NCBI GenBank assembly: GCA_037783545.1
Contig: JBBELK010000635.1
Span: 310,001 to 374,000 of the forward strand
Source of the DNA: Henricia sp. BOLD:AAB3569
Lineage: Eukaryota; Echinodermata; Asteroidea; Spinulosida; Echinasteridae
Length of the DNA stretch: 64,000 bases
Direction of reading: 5' to 3'
A program made the position numbers and the translations under genes. Position 1 is the first letter of the stretch. The number at the start of each line of letters is the position of its first letter. Below are positions 24,734 through 36,432 of this stretch, one piece after another. Under the pieces are notes generated by a model, which had not been told where the DNA came from, ran no database searches, and saw only the letters and a program-made list of their open reading frames with translations.

Positions 24734-24962
24734 CATAGAGTTATATATAGAAAACTAGAGTGTGCATTGGCTACTCAAGTCACGTTTGTGGATCGTGCCG
24801 ATGTGGGCGGCGCCATGTTTGCTTAACGCTATATGAGTGCAAAGTGGGCAAAACGCTTTTGCCCACCGAGCACCCCATAGCGTTAAGCCAAAATGGCGGC
24901 GTCCATATCGGCACATCGTGTATTGGGAGTGCGCACTCTAGTTTTCTATATATAACTCTTTG
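24734..24962. mobile_element. fold-back MITE, copy 1
   Basis: The element is almost wholly palindromic. It starts catagagttatatatagaaa, ends tttctatatataactctttg, and has aacgctat / atagcgtt and ccgatgtgg / ccatatcgg pairs inside. The hexamer taatgc flanks both sides, perhaps a target-site duplication. A second copy lies at 40710-40912. Confidence 0.85.
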
Positions 24963-26700
24963 CTAATGCGACACTGTGTTGTGTTGAAATCAACTCAAGA
25001 ATCTTGTGTATGTCTCTAACGGGAGATAACATCATAATTGCGTATTACTAATTTGGATTCCCATATCTCCTAAATTTTCTAGTTTGTAAAAAGCAGAGCA
25101 GTCAATTGTAATAAAGTAAAATATCTGAAATCCATATCTCATTTTCCCAAATTCTTGAAGACGAAACAAACCTGCACGCAACTTTAAAATGGGAAATTAT
25201 ATTGTGTAAAGACTGTATAAAGACTACATTCTTAATTTAATGTTGTGGCTATTTTAACTTGAGATACAAAATTGCCGATATTTGAATTAGCATTCCTTCT
25301 TCATTACTTGTGAGGCCCGTTATTAGACTGCTGTGAAATTTAAATATACACAATGGACAATGCACTATATTTGTAATTGTTAAATATCGCCCTTTTGGTG
25401 CGGGGTTAACTTAAAGACTTGCAAACCTTTTTAAAATTCGGGCTCTACCATTTGTATATTCTGTGGAGCACGTGTGCTTCCAAATGGTACCTCAATTATT
25501 TTAGATAATGAACAAGCACAATGAATAAAGGGTAAAAGGTAATTAAATTTGTGGCCTCTGTATTTTGAGCTCTGCTTGCCACACGATGCAAATATGTGAA
25601 CGAGAGGCATTTCACTGGCGCCTATAGTGTTGGATTCGCCATAATATAGGTTTTCTCGTTTAGTTTTAACAAAGTACCTCTCACGTTCGTTTTAGATGCA
25701 TTAGTTTCAGCACAAATTTGAATGCAGTTTGGAATCATCCTTCAATTATTTAAAGAGCGCATTCAGTTTGGTTTTTCGAGCACGGAATCGGGAACATTCC
25801 TCGTATATCCTCACTCAAATTTAAAAATACGCACATGCAATTTTGACTACTCGTGCTCGTGCTAAATTGAATGAAGATTCAATGCTTTGTATTTGAATGA
25901 CGCAAATTCTAAATTGAATAACATGCAAATGAAGATGAACCAGAGAATTTGCGTCCTGATCAAAATCACTTGAATACATACTTCCACAAACGAAATCGAA
26001 TGCATTTCTGATGAATTCGAGCGAGAAAACCTATATTTGGAAAAATCAACAAAAATCCTGGAAAATTGTATTTAAAAATTGTATTAAAAAATCACAACGA
26101 AATAATGCTTTAAATGTACCTCAATTTACATAAGTTTAAGCAGATAACTGAAATCGGTTGCTGGAGAGCACCATTTATTTATTTATTTATTTGTTAAATT
26201 GCACTGTTGTATGCTTGTATTATGTGGATCAAATTATTTACCCTCGGCGCTATTAAAACAACAAAATAAAGTTACCCATGGAATTAAAACGGCAACTAAC
26301 CAGTACAGATTGATTGATTTATTAAAAGTATGTGTTGGTTTATAAACTACAGTCTTTAAAATGAGATTTATGCAAAACGAAAAACAAGGGAAAGCTATCA
26401 TATTAAAACGAAGGAATGTTATTTTGGGGACCATGGAGGACGTCATATACCACGTCTGAGGGCGCTCTTTGTGCATTACGTATGGTATACTACTGGGCCT
26501 TATGCCGTCTGAGCTATGAGGTACAGTGGTACACTCCCTTAGGTTTCCCTGAGAATCTAGCTGTTCTTGCATGGGGTACAACTAAAGCAAGGTAAGGACC
26601 GCATCAGTATTCGGTATGGTGCCTAATCACCAAGTTTCGGAATGAGGGAAAATCTTATGCCGGGGCCTCATCGGGACGGATGTATATAAAACTAATGTTT
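24963..26700. other. stretch without a recognised gene
   Basis: Between about 25560 and 26050 several words recur in both orientations (for example cgcaaattctaaattgaat, and cctatattt with ataggttttctcg), suggesting another large degenerate palindrome. A (TTTA)n run sits at about 26175-26192. No exon is supported. Confidence 0.4.
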
Positions 26701-26719
26701 ATTAACTATTTTTCCCGTA

Positions 26720-27015
26720 TTAGGACGACCGTTTTGGGTAGAGTGCTTACAGAGACCACTAAAACCACAAAATTGTCGGAAAGAAACTCATGAATTGACA
26801 CCCATTTTCTTGACCTAATTCTCTGAAAAAAAGTTTTGCGACCTAGACGAAAATGGTTTGTGACCTAATAAAAATGGTTAAGAACCTAATAAAAATCGTT
26901 TTTTTACCTAATAAAGATAGTTTTTGAAGCACTTGGCGTTAGGACGACCGGCTATCGGTCGCCTAATGCGGTCGGTCGTCCTAATACGCCGTTTTTACCC
27001 ATAACCGGTCGACCT
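26720..27015. mobile_element. dispersed repeat with GACCTAATAAAAATGGTT words, copy 3
   Basis: The left end has gtattaggacgaccgttttg and the right end has cggtcgtcctaatac, an exact inverted pair in the core. The middle carries at least four gacctaataaaaatggtt-like words (26840-26925). An extra ttaggacgaccg / cggtcgcctaa pair lies just inside the right end. Confidence 0.7.
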
Positions 27016-27479
27016 AAACGCGAAAGAGTAAGTTGTAAGGTTTCTCAGAGCAAAGAAATCATTGACATTGGTCATTCGGGCTCTTAGAACATGTTTCTAT
27101 CGCCCTTTGTTAGAGCTTGTTGAAGAAGCAGGCCAATAGCAGATTAGAACGTTTGTCACGTGAAGGCAGCAACCAACTGCAGTCGAGATATGCTGGAACA
27201 TGTTGGTTCGCGCGGTCGAGCACATCCATGCATGTACTGCCCAATAAGTTCCAATTTCATTGGTCCTTTAATTGTTGGCCAATAAATGTTGGCTCCTCAG
27301 TTAAACCTCAGCTCAATGGGGACTTTACACATCTAATGTGTCATTACACCGCCTAAAAAAAAGTCAGCTTAAGTAATTTTACGTTTGGGGAACAGTAACA
27401 TGTATCAAATTCCATTCCCAATGTAATGAAAACGGAGAGCGCCACCTGTGTTCGCAGTGTACTCACAACAGAGGGCGGT

Positions 27480-28260
27480 ATATGCGAAAAGCAAAGGCCA
27501 CTGATCATGTACGAGAATGGACCATCGATACACTGGATGAAGCAACGACGCCTAAAATTGAAGCCACCGTCCGCCATTGTACCCCACCAAATACAATGCC
27601 TTGCCTAGACTGGTCATACTGTCTTCACTAGTCTATATCATGGTCTATATGTGTTAAGTGGAATGCAAGCGATCGCGTGGACCGCGGAGCAGTCTAGGCT
27701 AAGCATTGTTCGTGGGGTACAATGGCAGCCAGCGCATGGCTTCAATTCTCGTAGAGCCAACTGCTATTGCATATACTTCATCAAGTGTATATACATGTAT
27801 TCGATGGAATGGACTGCATGAGCGAAGCAACCGTCCACGATCTTGTTTGAAACAAGATAATACCTTGCCATTAGGGTGGTGTTGTTGCAACGAATCATGC
27901 GATCCACCGAAACATGCAATTTTGACAAAACACAACTTTAATTAGTCAGCCTCGCACTGGTGTAAACATGTTGCAACGAATCATTCGGTCTTGAATCAAG
28001 ACTATGCTTTGTGGCTGACCAAATTGTGTTTTATCAAATTTGCATGTTTCGGTGGATTGCATGATTCGTTGCAACAGTTGTTTATACATGTATTACTTTC
28101 ACAAAGGTATACGTGTTACGTGGCCCAAACAAACGAGCCTGTGGACCGGGGACCAGTCAAAGGCGAAGCAATACTGTTTAGTGTAAGATGGCCGACGCAT
28201 TGCTTCAAATCTCGTTGCTTCAGGCTGCAACCAAGTAGATATGGCTCCCATAGGAACCAA
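27480..28260. repeat. compound fold-back region
   Basis: Two palindromes are nested side by side. Arm pair one: accccaccaaatacaatgcc..ctagactg (27580-27612) against cagtctaggctaagcattg..ggggtac (27689-27720), extending outward past attgaagcc / ggcttcaat. Arm pair two: gttgcaacgaatcatgc..atccaccgaaacatgc (27884-27920) against gcatgtttcggtggattgca..gttgcaac (28041-28075). The locus is non-coding; the small frames are side effects. Confidence 0.75.
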
Positions 28261-28269
28261 TGCTAAATG

Positions 28270-29530
28270 CCCAATTTTCGAAAATCATTTTAAAATGCAC
28301 ACAACTTTCTCAGCTTCGCAGGACAACAACCAAAATACTAATTAAAGTCTCATCTTTTCAATTCCGTTAAATTTTATGGGGGTAAGCCGTCACTTTTATT
28401 CCCTAATTTCCACTTGAAACAAAACTACCCCTGCAACAGTGAAAATTACCAAACAGACCAGCATCCATTTTGGAACAAAGGCACATACGCTAATGGGCAA
28501 AATAGGGCCACTTTTAGGAGCTACATTGTCCAAAATGTTTATAGTTGGAAGAAACAAAATACCCCACATCACGGCGATTACCATATTCTACACAAGACCA
28601 CATTCGTTCAGCTCGCAACTCTCTCTAATAAAGCAGAATTTGAGGGGGTACAAAATATTCATGATCTCGGCGCACGGATCTCTGCCTATTTACTTGGGTG
28701 CACCCTTCAATTCTTCAGCTTCCTATCCATTGTATAAGAGGTTAGTGGAACAACCGAATTATATTTTCGGTTGCGGCGGCGTGCGCCCTCTTTCAATGCA
28801 CTTTAGCCAATGAAAGCCCAGGCAAACTAGCTCCCGACCCAGCATGACGTCAAATGTCTACGTAAACAGCAATACTCATCTGCGGTGGACCGCAGGGGCT
28901 TTATCTGTAATCCAGTCTACTGGGAAAACGTGTGGACTAAGGACACGGTTTACTAGGAAACTTCACACCACGCATGATTTCTTTTAACAGACGAAAATAA
29001 TAAAACAATCTTTCGTCAGTCAGGATAACCTGACGTCATAGGCTCTGGTTTTCCTTCACTGAAAGGCGTTCTCTGTGCCCAGGAACAAATCAACCTAAAA
29101 ATCAATTTTTAATTAAATATTAATTGTCAATGAATACTTCTTTTTGTTTGTAGAAGTTTTCAGCCTTCCGATCAGTTGGAACATAATAATGGAAATTATG
29201 AAACTCTGACACCCCAAAACGTTTCAACAACTGCACTGATATTTTTTTAAATTACAAAACAGCAGGCCTAGTCACAAAAAAATTGCTTCTGAACAAGTCG
29301 GTAATTTAAAAATTAAAAATTAAAAAAAGTAAAACCAGCGGTGAATAATAACTGTATATAACTGTATAAGGCAATTTTGAAACCACTACTATTAATATGA
29401 CTAAGGTGTTTTATATTCCATAACACGATGAAATCTTCCTTGTTATGAATTAATCAGTAATTGAATACGTACAAATAGTTATTTAAACAGCTAGTATCCT
29501 CTCGTCCACATTTTTTAAGTTTTCATGTTT
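28270..29530. other. stretch without a recognised gene
   Basis: Overlapping + frames at 28414-28813 are open but show no domain or splice support. The rest is AT-rich. Confidence 0.4.
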
Positions 29531-29543
29531 ATCATGGAGGTGT

Positions 29544-30226
29544 ATGTGTCTACAACACCATCACAACTTGTTTTCCACAACAAAATCGACAGACTTTTGC
29601 TTAAAACGCAAAGCAGTTCCGACCCTCTTCATCCGAAATTCTGAAACGCTCGAGGTCACTTGGTTAGTTGATAAACAGGGTTTTGACGTCATCCTGAGAA
29701 GGACACAAAACGGCCTGTGCAGTATTGAATGGAAAATACACGAAGTGAGTGTTCATCATGCCTGTTTCGTCCTTGTAATTCAAAACACAAACGTGAAAAA
29801 CACTTCATGTAATATGACAACAATCTACTATTACCTGTAAAAAAACAGTGAAATTGTGGCTCACAATGAAGCTCTTTTGAAGTATATACTGGTGCATTGA
29901 GACGGGTGGTTTTGTCACGGTTCCTGCGGGCCGTAGTTCCCACGTGTTTGAACATCGGCCGGTACAAGTTAGAAAGAGCATGGAAAGAGCGACTCATTTT
30001 TCTCTCTCTTGGTAATAGAAAAGAAAATATTTCTGCTCTTTTTTGTTTCATGGTGTCTGGTAAAGCATACAACCACACAACTACTGGGCGCATCTCTGGT
30101 TTTTTACCATCGAACAGAGACGGTTTTCGGATTTTTTTGCGTGTAAACGTTTGGAACTGCCGACCGTGTTTATTCGTGTTTCTCAGGATTGCGTCACGGG
30201 GTCAGGCGCATATCATTAATACCTAA
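29544..30226. other. region with ATG-initiated frames on both strands, unsupported
   Basis: The + strand opens at ATG 29544 for 98 codons, and the minus strand at ATG (30093) for 134 codons down to 29689; neither shows a signal peptide, domain or known motif. The minus-strand product is basic, with several KR/RR pairs. Which strand, if either, is coding cannot be decided from sequence alone. Confidence 0.15.
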
Positions 30227-30698
30227 TGAGCGTTTTAGAAATCGCGAAAATTTCATTTTCGAAAACCGCACTTTTGCTTGCGATTTATCCACTTAAAACG
30301 GACAATTTGTAATAAACAGCGGTGTAAGTCGGCTGGAGGGATATGTCGACTATCGAAAAAGGTGCAAATGCTAGATTTTTCGTCAAGAGGGATTCTAGCT
30401 CTTTAAGGGCCAACAAAGTTTTTAAACGTTTTAATAAGTGAAAGATTTGTGTCTTTATTTTTATACGCAAACGATGACGTGCGCGATGTGGGCACGTGGT
30501 AGACTGCACTAAAACTGGGGAATCATAAAAGGGTATAAAAAAGGAAATTAGGGAATTCAACATTCAATAAATAAACAAATCAATCAATAACTAAACACCT
30601 GACTTAGGTACAGTTTGAAACAAAGACCGTAAACGACAGTGGTTGATACTCAAGTCATCAATTATATAATTATCGAATATTCATAGAAAGAACAGACA

Positions 30699-30878
30699 TA
30701 CACTGCAAAAACTGTGGTGTTAAACTAACACCAGTGGTATTGTCTTATATAGATGCCAATTAAGCCTGGTGTTAAGTTTTAATACCTAGGGTGTTAAAAA
30801 TAATACATTTATTTCAAGTGTGGAATTAAAACTAACACCTACGGTGTTAAATTGTAACACCGCCGTTTTTGCAGTGTA
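30699..30878. mobile_element. MITE with CACTGCAAAAA termini and TA duplication
   Basis: It begins cactgcaaaaactgtggtgt at 30701 and ends ccgttttt gcagtg at 30876, with TA on both sides (30699-30700 and 30877-30878). Several ggtgtta / taacacc pairs occur inside. A related end (actgcaaaaactcgggtgtta) occurs near 53247. It lies just upstream of the candidate first exon of gene B. Confidence 0.8.
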
Positions 30879-31039
30879 GGGACAAGTGGAATAGGATCAT
30901 AATATTTACAACACTGAACGGGAAAATAAAATCCAAAGTGTTCTTTTTTCCCACTGACGTAGCCTCATGAATATCAATATTCCCCTCGTGCAAACGGCCC
31001 GGGTAAATATCTGGCCAGAATTTAGGTAGCGCTAGGTGT

Positions 31040-31148
31040 AATCCCCGGCAAACACTCGGAGCTGCACACACAGACCCACGGTCTAGTGACAGGAGAACGA
31101 ATTCATACGGAGTTGGGCATAAAACCGGAAAACAAAATTCTGCAGAGT
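31040..31148 (+). other. candidate non-coding first exon of peptide gene B
   Basis: This ATG-free, GC-richer stretch ends at 31148 in AGAGT|GTAAGT, an excellent donor. The next acceptor with an open start codon is the signal-peptide exon at 31676, which gives a 527-base intron. The 5' limit is a guess; no strong TATA box is visible. Confidence 0.35.
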
Positions 31149-31675
31149 GTAAGTAAGAATGTTTTTCTCTGTGCACATATTTGATGTAGCGGAAATTTAA
31201 TAATTTAATTTAAGAACAAATGTAGACAAAGTTGTCTTGTATTATTCCTAAAATTAGGGGTCAAAAACTGTTTGGTGTCTCAGTAATATCAGACACTTTG
31301 TTCTTCAAAGGCGTTGGAAAAGTTCATTAAATTAAATCTGGACAATAGTATTCCTTTGTACAGATTTGGTGTAGTTATCAGCACAACATTTACAGAATCA
31401 AAAATTTAAAAAATGTAGACAAAGTCAATTGGTGGCCTACATCTGACACTTAAAGTTTTGAAAACGAATTGACTGGTTGCAGGAATTTTGGGGAATACTT
31501 GGTTAAAAATGATCTTGTCTCAAATAATTAACAATAATTTATTCATCAGAAACGGCAAATATACACAAATTGTGTGATATCGAATGCACTCTCTGGATTA
31601 ACTTGGTACACTGTTCTCATATACACCCTTTTAATTATTTATTTACTTTTTCTACTTTTTACATAACGTTTTCAG

Positions 31676-32493
31676 AAACCTATTCTATCGCCATGCGGTT
31701 AACAAGGACATTTGTGCTATGTACGCTACTGGCTTCAACACTCATCCATGCAATCTACTGCGAAGATATCACGGATAACATAGCAAGGAACGACAGAAGC
31801 TTAGCGGCGAGGCTTACAAGAGCTCCAGGTAAAGTGTTTAAACTTAAAGGCTACAACAAACGCTAAAATATATATAAAACCCCTGAAAGACCCCGTGGAC
31901 ACTTGTTTTCAATCACCTATATCTCAGTTATTTATGAAAAGTCATCAGGGCAAAACAAAACCCATAATTAACATTCAGTCTTCCCGACGCAAGCTAAATC
32001 AATTTCTGATTAATCGCGATCCCCGTTGCGAATGATTCGAACCATTCAACACCGGCTTGCTCGGTGGTCGAGTGGTTAAGACGTCTGCCTTGTTTGCAGC
32101 AGGTCGTGGGTTCGAGACCAATCCGAGCATGCTATGAAGTTGTTCACGGTGTCTCGGGAAAGCACCGAGTATACAGTATTAAGAATTACGTCGGGTAAGG
32201 GCAAAACAAACCCTAAGTAACATTCAGTCTCCCCAACGCAAGCTAAATCAATGTCTAAGTCATATCATGTTGCATACAGTGGAAAGCTTATTCATTGCCT
32301 TTCACAACGACACCACATTTTGTAACAGTCACTTGTTTTAGGGCTCAGCAACTCTTGTATAAATGTGGTTGGATCTCAAACAGAATGTGCCGTTACATAT
32401 GTTCAACAGAACAACAAACTTTCTGTCAGTAACAAGGAATACACAAGACATATTGGCAATTGTTTTTGTGCTGCTATCTCACAAAATGCATGA
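31676..32493 (+). CDS. secreted cysteine-rich peptide gene B (spliced, candidate)
   Basis: Exon 1 starts after a long pyrimidine tract and acceptor ttttcag (31675). ATG is at 31693 and the donor CCAG|GTAAAG follows 31828. The coding part is 136 bases, the same as gene A exon 1, with the same phase 1 end. It gives a signal peptide (MRLTR then TFVLCTLLASTLIHA) and an acidic then basic propeptide with several single-Arg sites. Exon 2 (32342-32493, acceptor acttgttttag) adds 50 residues with cysteines at 51, 61, 86 and 88 (C-X9-C-X24-C-X-C, ending NCFCAA) and stops at TGA 32491-32493. AATAAA lies at 32523-32528. The full precursor is 95 residues. The intron holds a SINE. Role unknown; secreted effector, neuropeptide or venom-type peptide are the options. 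Confidence 0.6.
31940..32265 (+). mobile_element. tRNA-derived SINE in gene B intron
   Basis: A tRNA-like head, cggtggtcgagtggttaaga, with B-box gtgggttcgagacc (about 32107-32120), sits between two direct repeats of gggcaaaacaaa..acattcagtc..gcaagctaaatca (31948-31998 and 32199-32250). The head resembles Ser/Leu-type tRNAs. Close relatives lie at 32795 and 43850. Confidence 0.7.
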
Positions 32494-32522
32494 TCATAAC
32501 AAATGGATATAATTGTAAGAGT

Positions 32523-32528
32523 AATAAA
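32523..32528 (+). terminator. AATAAA poly(A) signal of gene B
   Basis: A canonical hexamer 30 bases after the proposed stop codon; it supports exon 2 as the last exon of the 95-residue form. Confidence 0.6.
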
Positions 32529-32794
32529 CATGCTTTGTAACGGATACATTGCTAATAATATAGTAACAACAATCGACCTAACAAAGTTTTCTGAACTTTT
32601 TAAAGAGTTTAAACCGATTTTTAAAGTATGAAAGATGTACTTTCTGTGCTGCAAGGTCCGTTTTAGTTCGGAAGGTTTTCGATAAAAAATTATAGTTCTC
32701 GGTTTGCCCAAATTATTAGGTTTCGCATAAGATATTATTTCATTATTTAACAAGATATCAATCACCTGTTACATGTTTCGAGCAGGCCATTCGA

Positions 32795-32890
32795 CACCGG
32801 ATCGCTCGATGGTTGAGCGGTTAAATAGTCAGCTCTGGGAAAATCGTGGGTTCGAGTCCCACCCGAGCATGGTATTATATTGTACTCAAG
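32795..32890 (+). mobile_element. tRNA-derived SINE fragment
   Basis: It has an A-box-like gatggttgagcggttaa and B-box gtgggttcgagtccc (about 32848-32862), with the ending acccgagcatg as in the SINE at 31940. It lies downstream of gene B. Confidence 0.65.
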
Positions 32891-33372
32891 TAGTATAAAA
32901 GAAAGTAACACACGGTGTACAAAATGTTGCACAAGATTTGCATGACTCAAAAAGTGATTGTGGTTTTTAATTTTTTAAAATGTACTGTGATAAAACATAA
33001 CTTCTGTTTGCAAGGATTAGTCTAATCAGATAAAAATTAAATTTCAGCCAAGCGTTTTAAAAATAATTTATTTTCAATATATATAGTTATCTTTTCTTAC
33101 TAAATACACCAACACAGACAAATATATATTTCCCACATTGATGGATATGACAAAATATGCAGTCACATACTGTTCTGCCTAAGGCGACCTGTCGTGCACC
33201 TGTAATGCAGTCTTGTCAAATTTGAAAATAAAGCGATCCTATATTATATTATGATCTTTATTCGACGCTGCCTATCTCTTGACAGTGGTAGTAATTATAT
33301 TTGTTTTGAATGATTGTGTGATTCAAAGGATTTCACAAATGTCAATGACTAGACGTTCTGCTTCAACCATGC

Positions 33373-33740
33373 TTAAAGGTAGTATACATGATTGGTAAAC
33401 TGTTTAAAACGGCGTGATTTCCACTGGTAATTGAAAGCTTATGAGGTCGAGAAAACTACCTTTTAGAAATTTCAGTCACATAGATGCAGTAATACTCTGG
33501 AAAACCTGAAATATCCAAGCATGGTTTTAATGCATGAATGAATGGCTCCAAAAAATCGCCTACAGGCGATCTTCGGAGATTTAAATAGTTTTGTAATTTT
33601 TCTCATGAATGGGGGCACTTTAGACGAAATATTATAATTTCACAGGATGATTACCACCATTACCATCTTGTTAAGTAAGCTTTTAGATAATAAATCAGAC
33701 TTTTTGGAGGGCAATTGCCAAATATGTAGACTACCTTTAA
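33373..33740. mobile_element. TTAA element with AAAGGTAGTATACAT ends
   Basis: TTAA at 33373-33376 and 33737-33740. Left end aaggtagtatacatgattgg, right end ccaaatatgtagactacctt. It shares its ends with the elements at 48571-49096 and 45733-46216. Non-autonomous. Confidence 0.8.
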
Positions 33741-34110
33741 GTACGCTTTCTGAAAAAGATTACAACTTGCTTTATTCGTTGCAGAAAGAGGTACTCGTGT
33801 TTTGATATTGTGTGACATTCAGATTTTGGAGTGAAATAAAGTCACGGTTGCCGAATAGAAAATATGAAATTATCGAAGTTACATTTTTTGCATATTCTTT
33901 CTTTGAGTAAAAACGAAACAATATTCTTTCAATAATAATATGGTACATGTATTGATAGCTCGTGTGTTGTCTCCAACTGTTTGATTTTTAAAAAATATGT
34001 TTTTAATTTATTTTCTTATGGAATTTGGAATATACAGTTGCATAACAATGCAAAACTATGTATTGGTCATCTTCTATGTGGATATGTTTGCTATCATAAT
34101 ATTTCATATT

Positions 34111-34464
34111 TTAAAGGCCCATTGTATCATCTGCAATGACCCAATGTTTTTTTCATGAGTTGACAAGAAAAACCAAAGTGTTGATAGCAATGGTAACAAA
34201 CACCACGTGAATTTATTTCCGTCTAAAATATTTAATGCTTGAAATTGACAACCGAATGTGCTTTTCTAAAAAAAACAATACCATCTACTTGTACACAAAA
34301 TCCATATATAGATTTTCAAGGTTTTCTGAAGCATGCACTGATGCATATAAGTAGCTAAAAAAAAATTCAGGCTAGTTTACCAACATTCTTCCGTAGATAT
34401 GTTAAACTCTTTTTCCACGAATCTGTAAACAGTTTTATCCTGCAAATGAACATAGGGCCTTTAA
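34111..34464. mobile_element. TTAA element just upstream of the tail exon at 34505
   Basis: TTAA at 34111-34114 and 34461-34464, with ends aaaggccca..and..agggccttt. Internal words (agttgacaagaaaaacc, accac.tgaatttatttc) are shared with the element at 61679-62045. The element ends 40 bases before the acceptor of the exon at 34505, so the pyrimidine tract there lies outside it. Confidence 0.75.
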
Positions 34465-34504
34465 ACGTTCATATTACATTATTTGATATTGTCTTTTCTT
34501 ACAG

Positions 34505-34641
34505 ATACACTGAAAGTATGTTTCATATCCTCGAGCTTAGTTTGTTTCTGCGGCAAGCGAGCGAAACTACAGGCGTGCTACAATCCCAAGGATTTGAAAT
34601 ACGTGCACGAGAGACCGCCATTTTTCAGAGGTATTTTCTGA
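34505..34641 (+). CDS. orphan or alternative cysteine-rich tail exon (C)
   Basis: After acceptor tgtcttttcttacag (ends 34504) a phase-1 frame encodes 45 residues and stops at TGA 34639-34641. It begins TLKVCFISSSLVCFCGKR and carries a CYNPK motif. Its spacing C-X7-C-X-C-X8-C is nearly that of gene A (C-X6-C-X-C-X8-C), and the DNA word tacaatcc(c)aagg is shared at the YNP position. I find no leader exon between 32.5 and 34.5 kb. Joining to gene B exon 1 keeps frame and gives a 90-residue precursor, so it may be an alternative last exon of gene B, or a third gene that has lost its leader. No AATAAA is close downstream. Confidence 0.45.
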
Positions 34642-36425
34642 TTATTCCACGACTGCAACATTTTAAGCCAATAATTATTGGACTTTGCAAAACCAATCAA
34701 AAACAAAACAAATTATTACCAAAAAAAGAAATTGTGAAGTTCCTAAATAGTGCAGACATGTCTTGGTATATTAGTTTTGATTTTGAAAGAAAAATCGTAA
34801 TAATTGCTCAACAACGTAGGGAGACTACACTTTTTCATGTTTTTTTTAAACATTCGTGAACATAAAACTTTGTTAACGTACGTATACGTTGATTTCTAAA
34901 TGTCAAACAGTTCAAGTACTACAATCAATAATCCGAGGAATGTTTTATATGAACGCGTGTGAATATGTTTTTGTTTAAAATTAAATGTTCAAAAGCCAAT
35001 TTTCTGTTTGTCCCGAAAATTAATTTAAATATTTTAACGGCTCGATAAATGGGGCGAATACTAAGGCTATATAGGACCCTGCGACAAACGCATCATGACG
35101 CGCAAAGAAAAGGGTAATTTCACTTGACGATTTTCTCTATGTAATGTGGTTAGAACAGGTTGTTTTACACAATTTACAAAAACCTCTCTTGGAATTTGTG
35201 TCTCATGGGAGTGCGCGTAGGCCTTTCCGTGTGAAAACGCGCGCAGCCACCCGTGAAAATTATGCACGTTCGCACAGCCGAACACGAGAACCACTCGAGA
35301 AAACGCGCGAAATGTGCACGTCCGCCAAAACAAACCGGCCGGCCGTGTTGGGAATAATTTTCTCCCCTCCAAAAGCAAACTGAAATATTCTTAGGTTTCT
35401 GTTTTGTATTGACACCAGGGGAGGGGTGAGTAATTGATCTCCACAATGCGAAGTGGAACCACCCAAGTACTTCAATTCTAACATGAATGGCAAATTATAC
35501 AGTGGCCCACTCCTCATTTGTGTTTCGACCGTGTATTTTCTCGGTTACGCCACAGGTCGAGCCTGTTGACTCTTAACTGGAAAATGATCCACCCGTGTCA
35601 ACTACAGAAAGGTCGAATCGGCTGTTTGTTAATCCCCCGAGACCAAGTTCTGTTTTTTGAGCGCCCGATTAAAGTTGCGAAGAGTAAATTCATTAACGGT
35701 GGTTTCCTATTTTCTGAAATCCCCGCCTTTTTGTGATAAAGTACTTTCACTGAGACGCAAGCGCAGTAATTGCACTTTAAAGTCACGTTGTGGGTAGATG
35801 ACCGTATATCCGAGACGTGGCTATTTTTCTCACAGATAACCATTTATTATCGTTAACATTTTACCCAATTTGTGCATCTGTGCTAATTATTCAATTAACT
35901 TATCGTGCCTTCTTTGTGAACACCAATTCTGCATGACAGAGTGGCTTAAAATTGTATCAGTGATAATTATAAAGTTTATAACTCACGAGTTAATATCAGT
36001 CAAAAACTATATTTGCTATGAGATATCAACGCATATTTAGTATTTTAGTATTTATTTCATTTTCCGGGATATACACTTACACAGAACTACAGATATACAC
36101 AGAACTACAGACAGATAATGAACATAATAAATAATAAAGGAAAAACAAAACCAAACCAAAAAAATAGAAAGTCAAAAATCAAAACTGCAAATTAACATAA
36201 AAAACAAAAACAACATCCAATTAGCTCCCGCAGGATTGCCCAAAAGAAACTAGTTTCTGTCAGGGGGCTCTCCAAACTGATTGGATAATAACACAACTAT
36301 TTTAACATGGAATATAATTTATAGTTTGCAAGCGAACTCGACACTGACAACAAAATTCACAAATACGATATACAAATATTTTCTAAATATTGAATATCTT
36401 GTGTATTCATATTATCCTATCATTT
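34642..36425. other. stretch without a recognised gene
   Basis: A CpG-rich patch at 35180-35350 is open on both strands, but I recognise no domain or donor. Repeated acacagaactacagat words lie at about 36078-36110. Nothing else is supported. Confidence 0.4.
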
Positions 36426-36432
36426 TATTTAG

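Noticed and set aside
32059-32872. Ser/Leu-like tRNAs near gene B
   Set aside because: Mismatched stems, association with direct repeats and related fragments elsewhere mark them as SINE heads.
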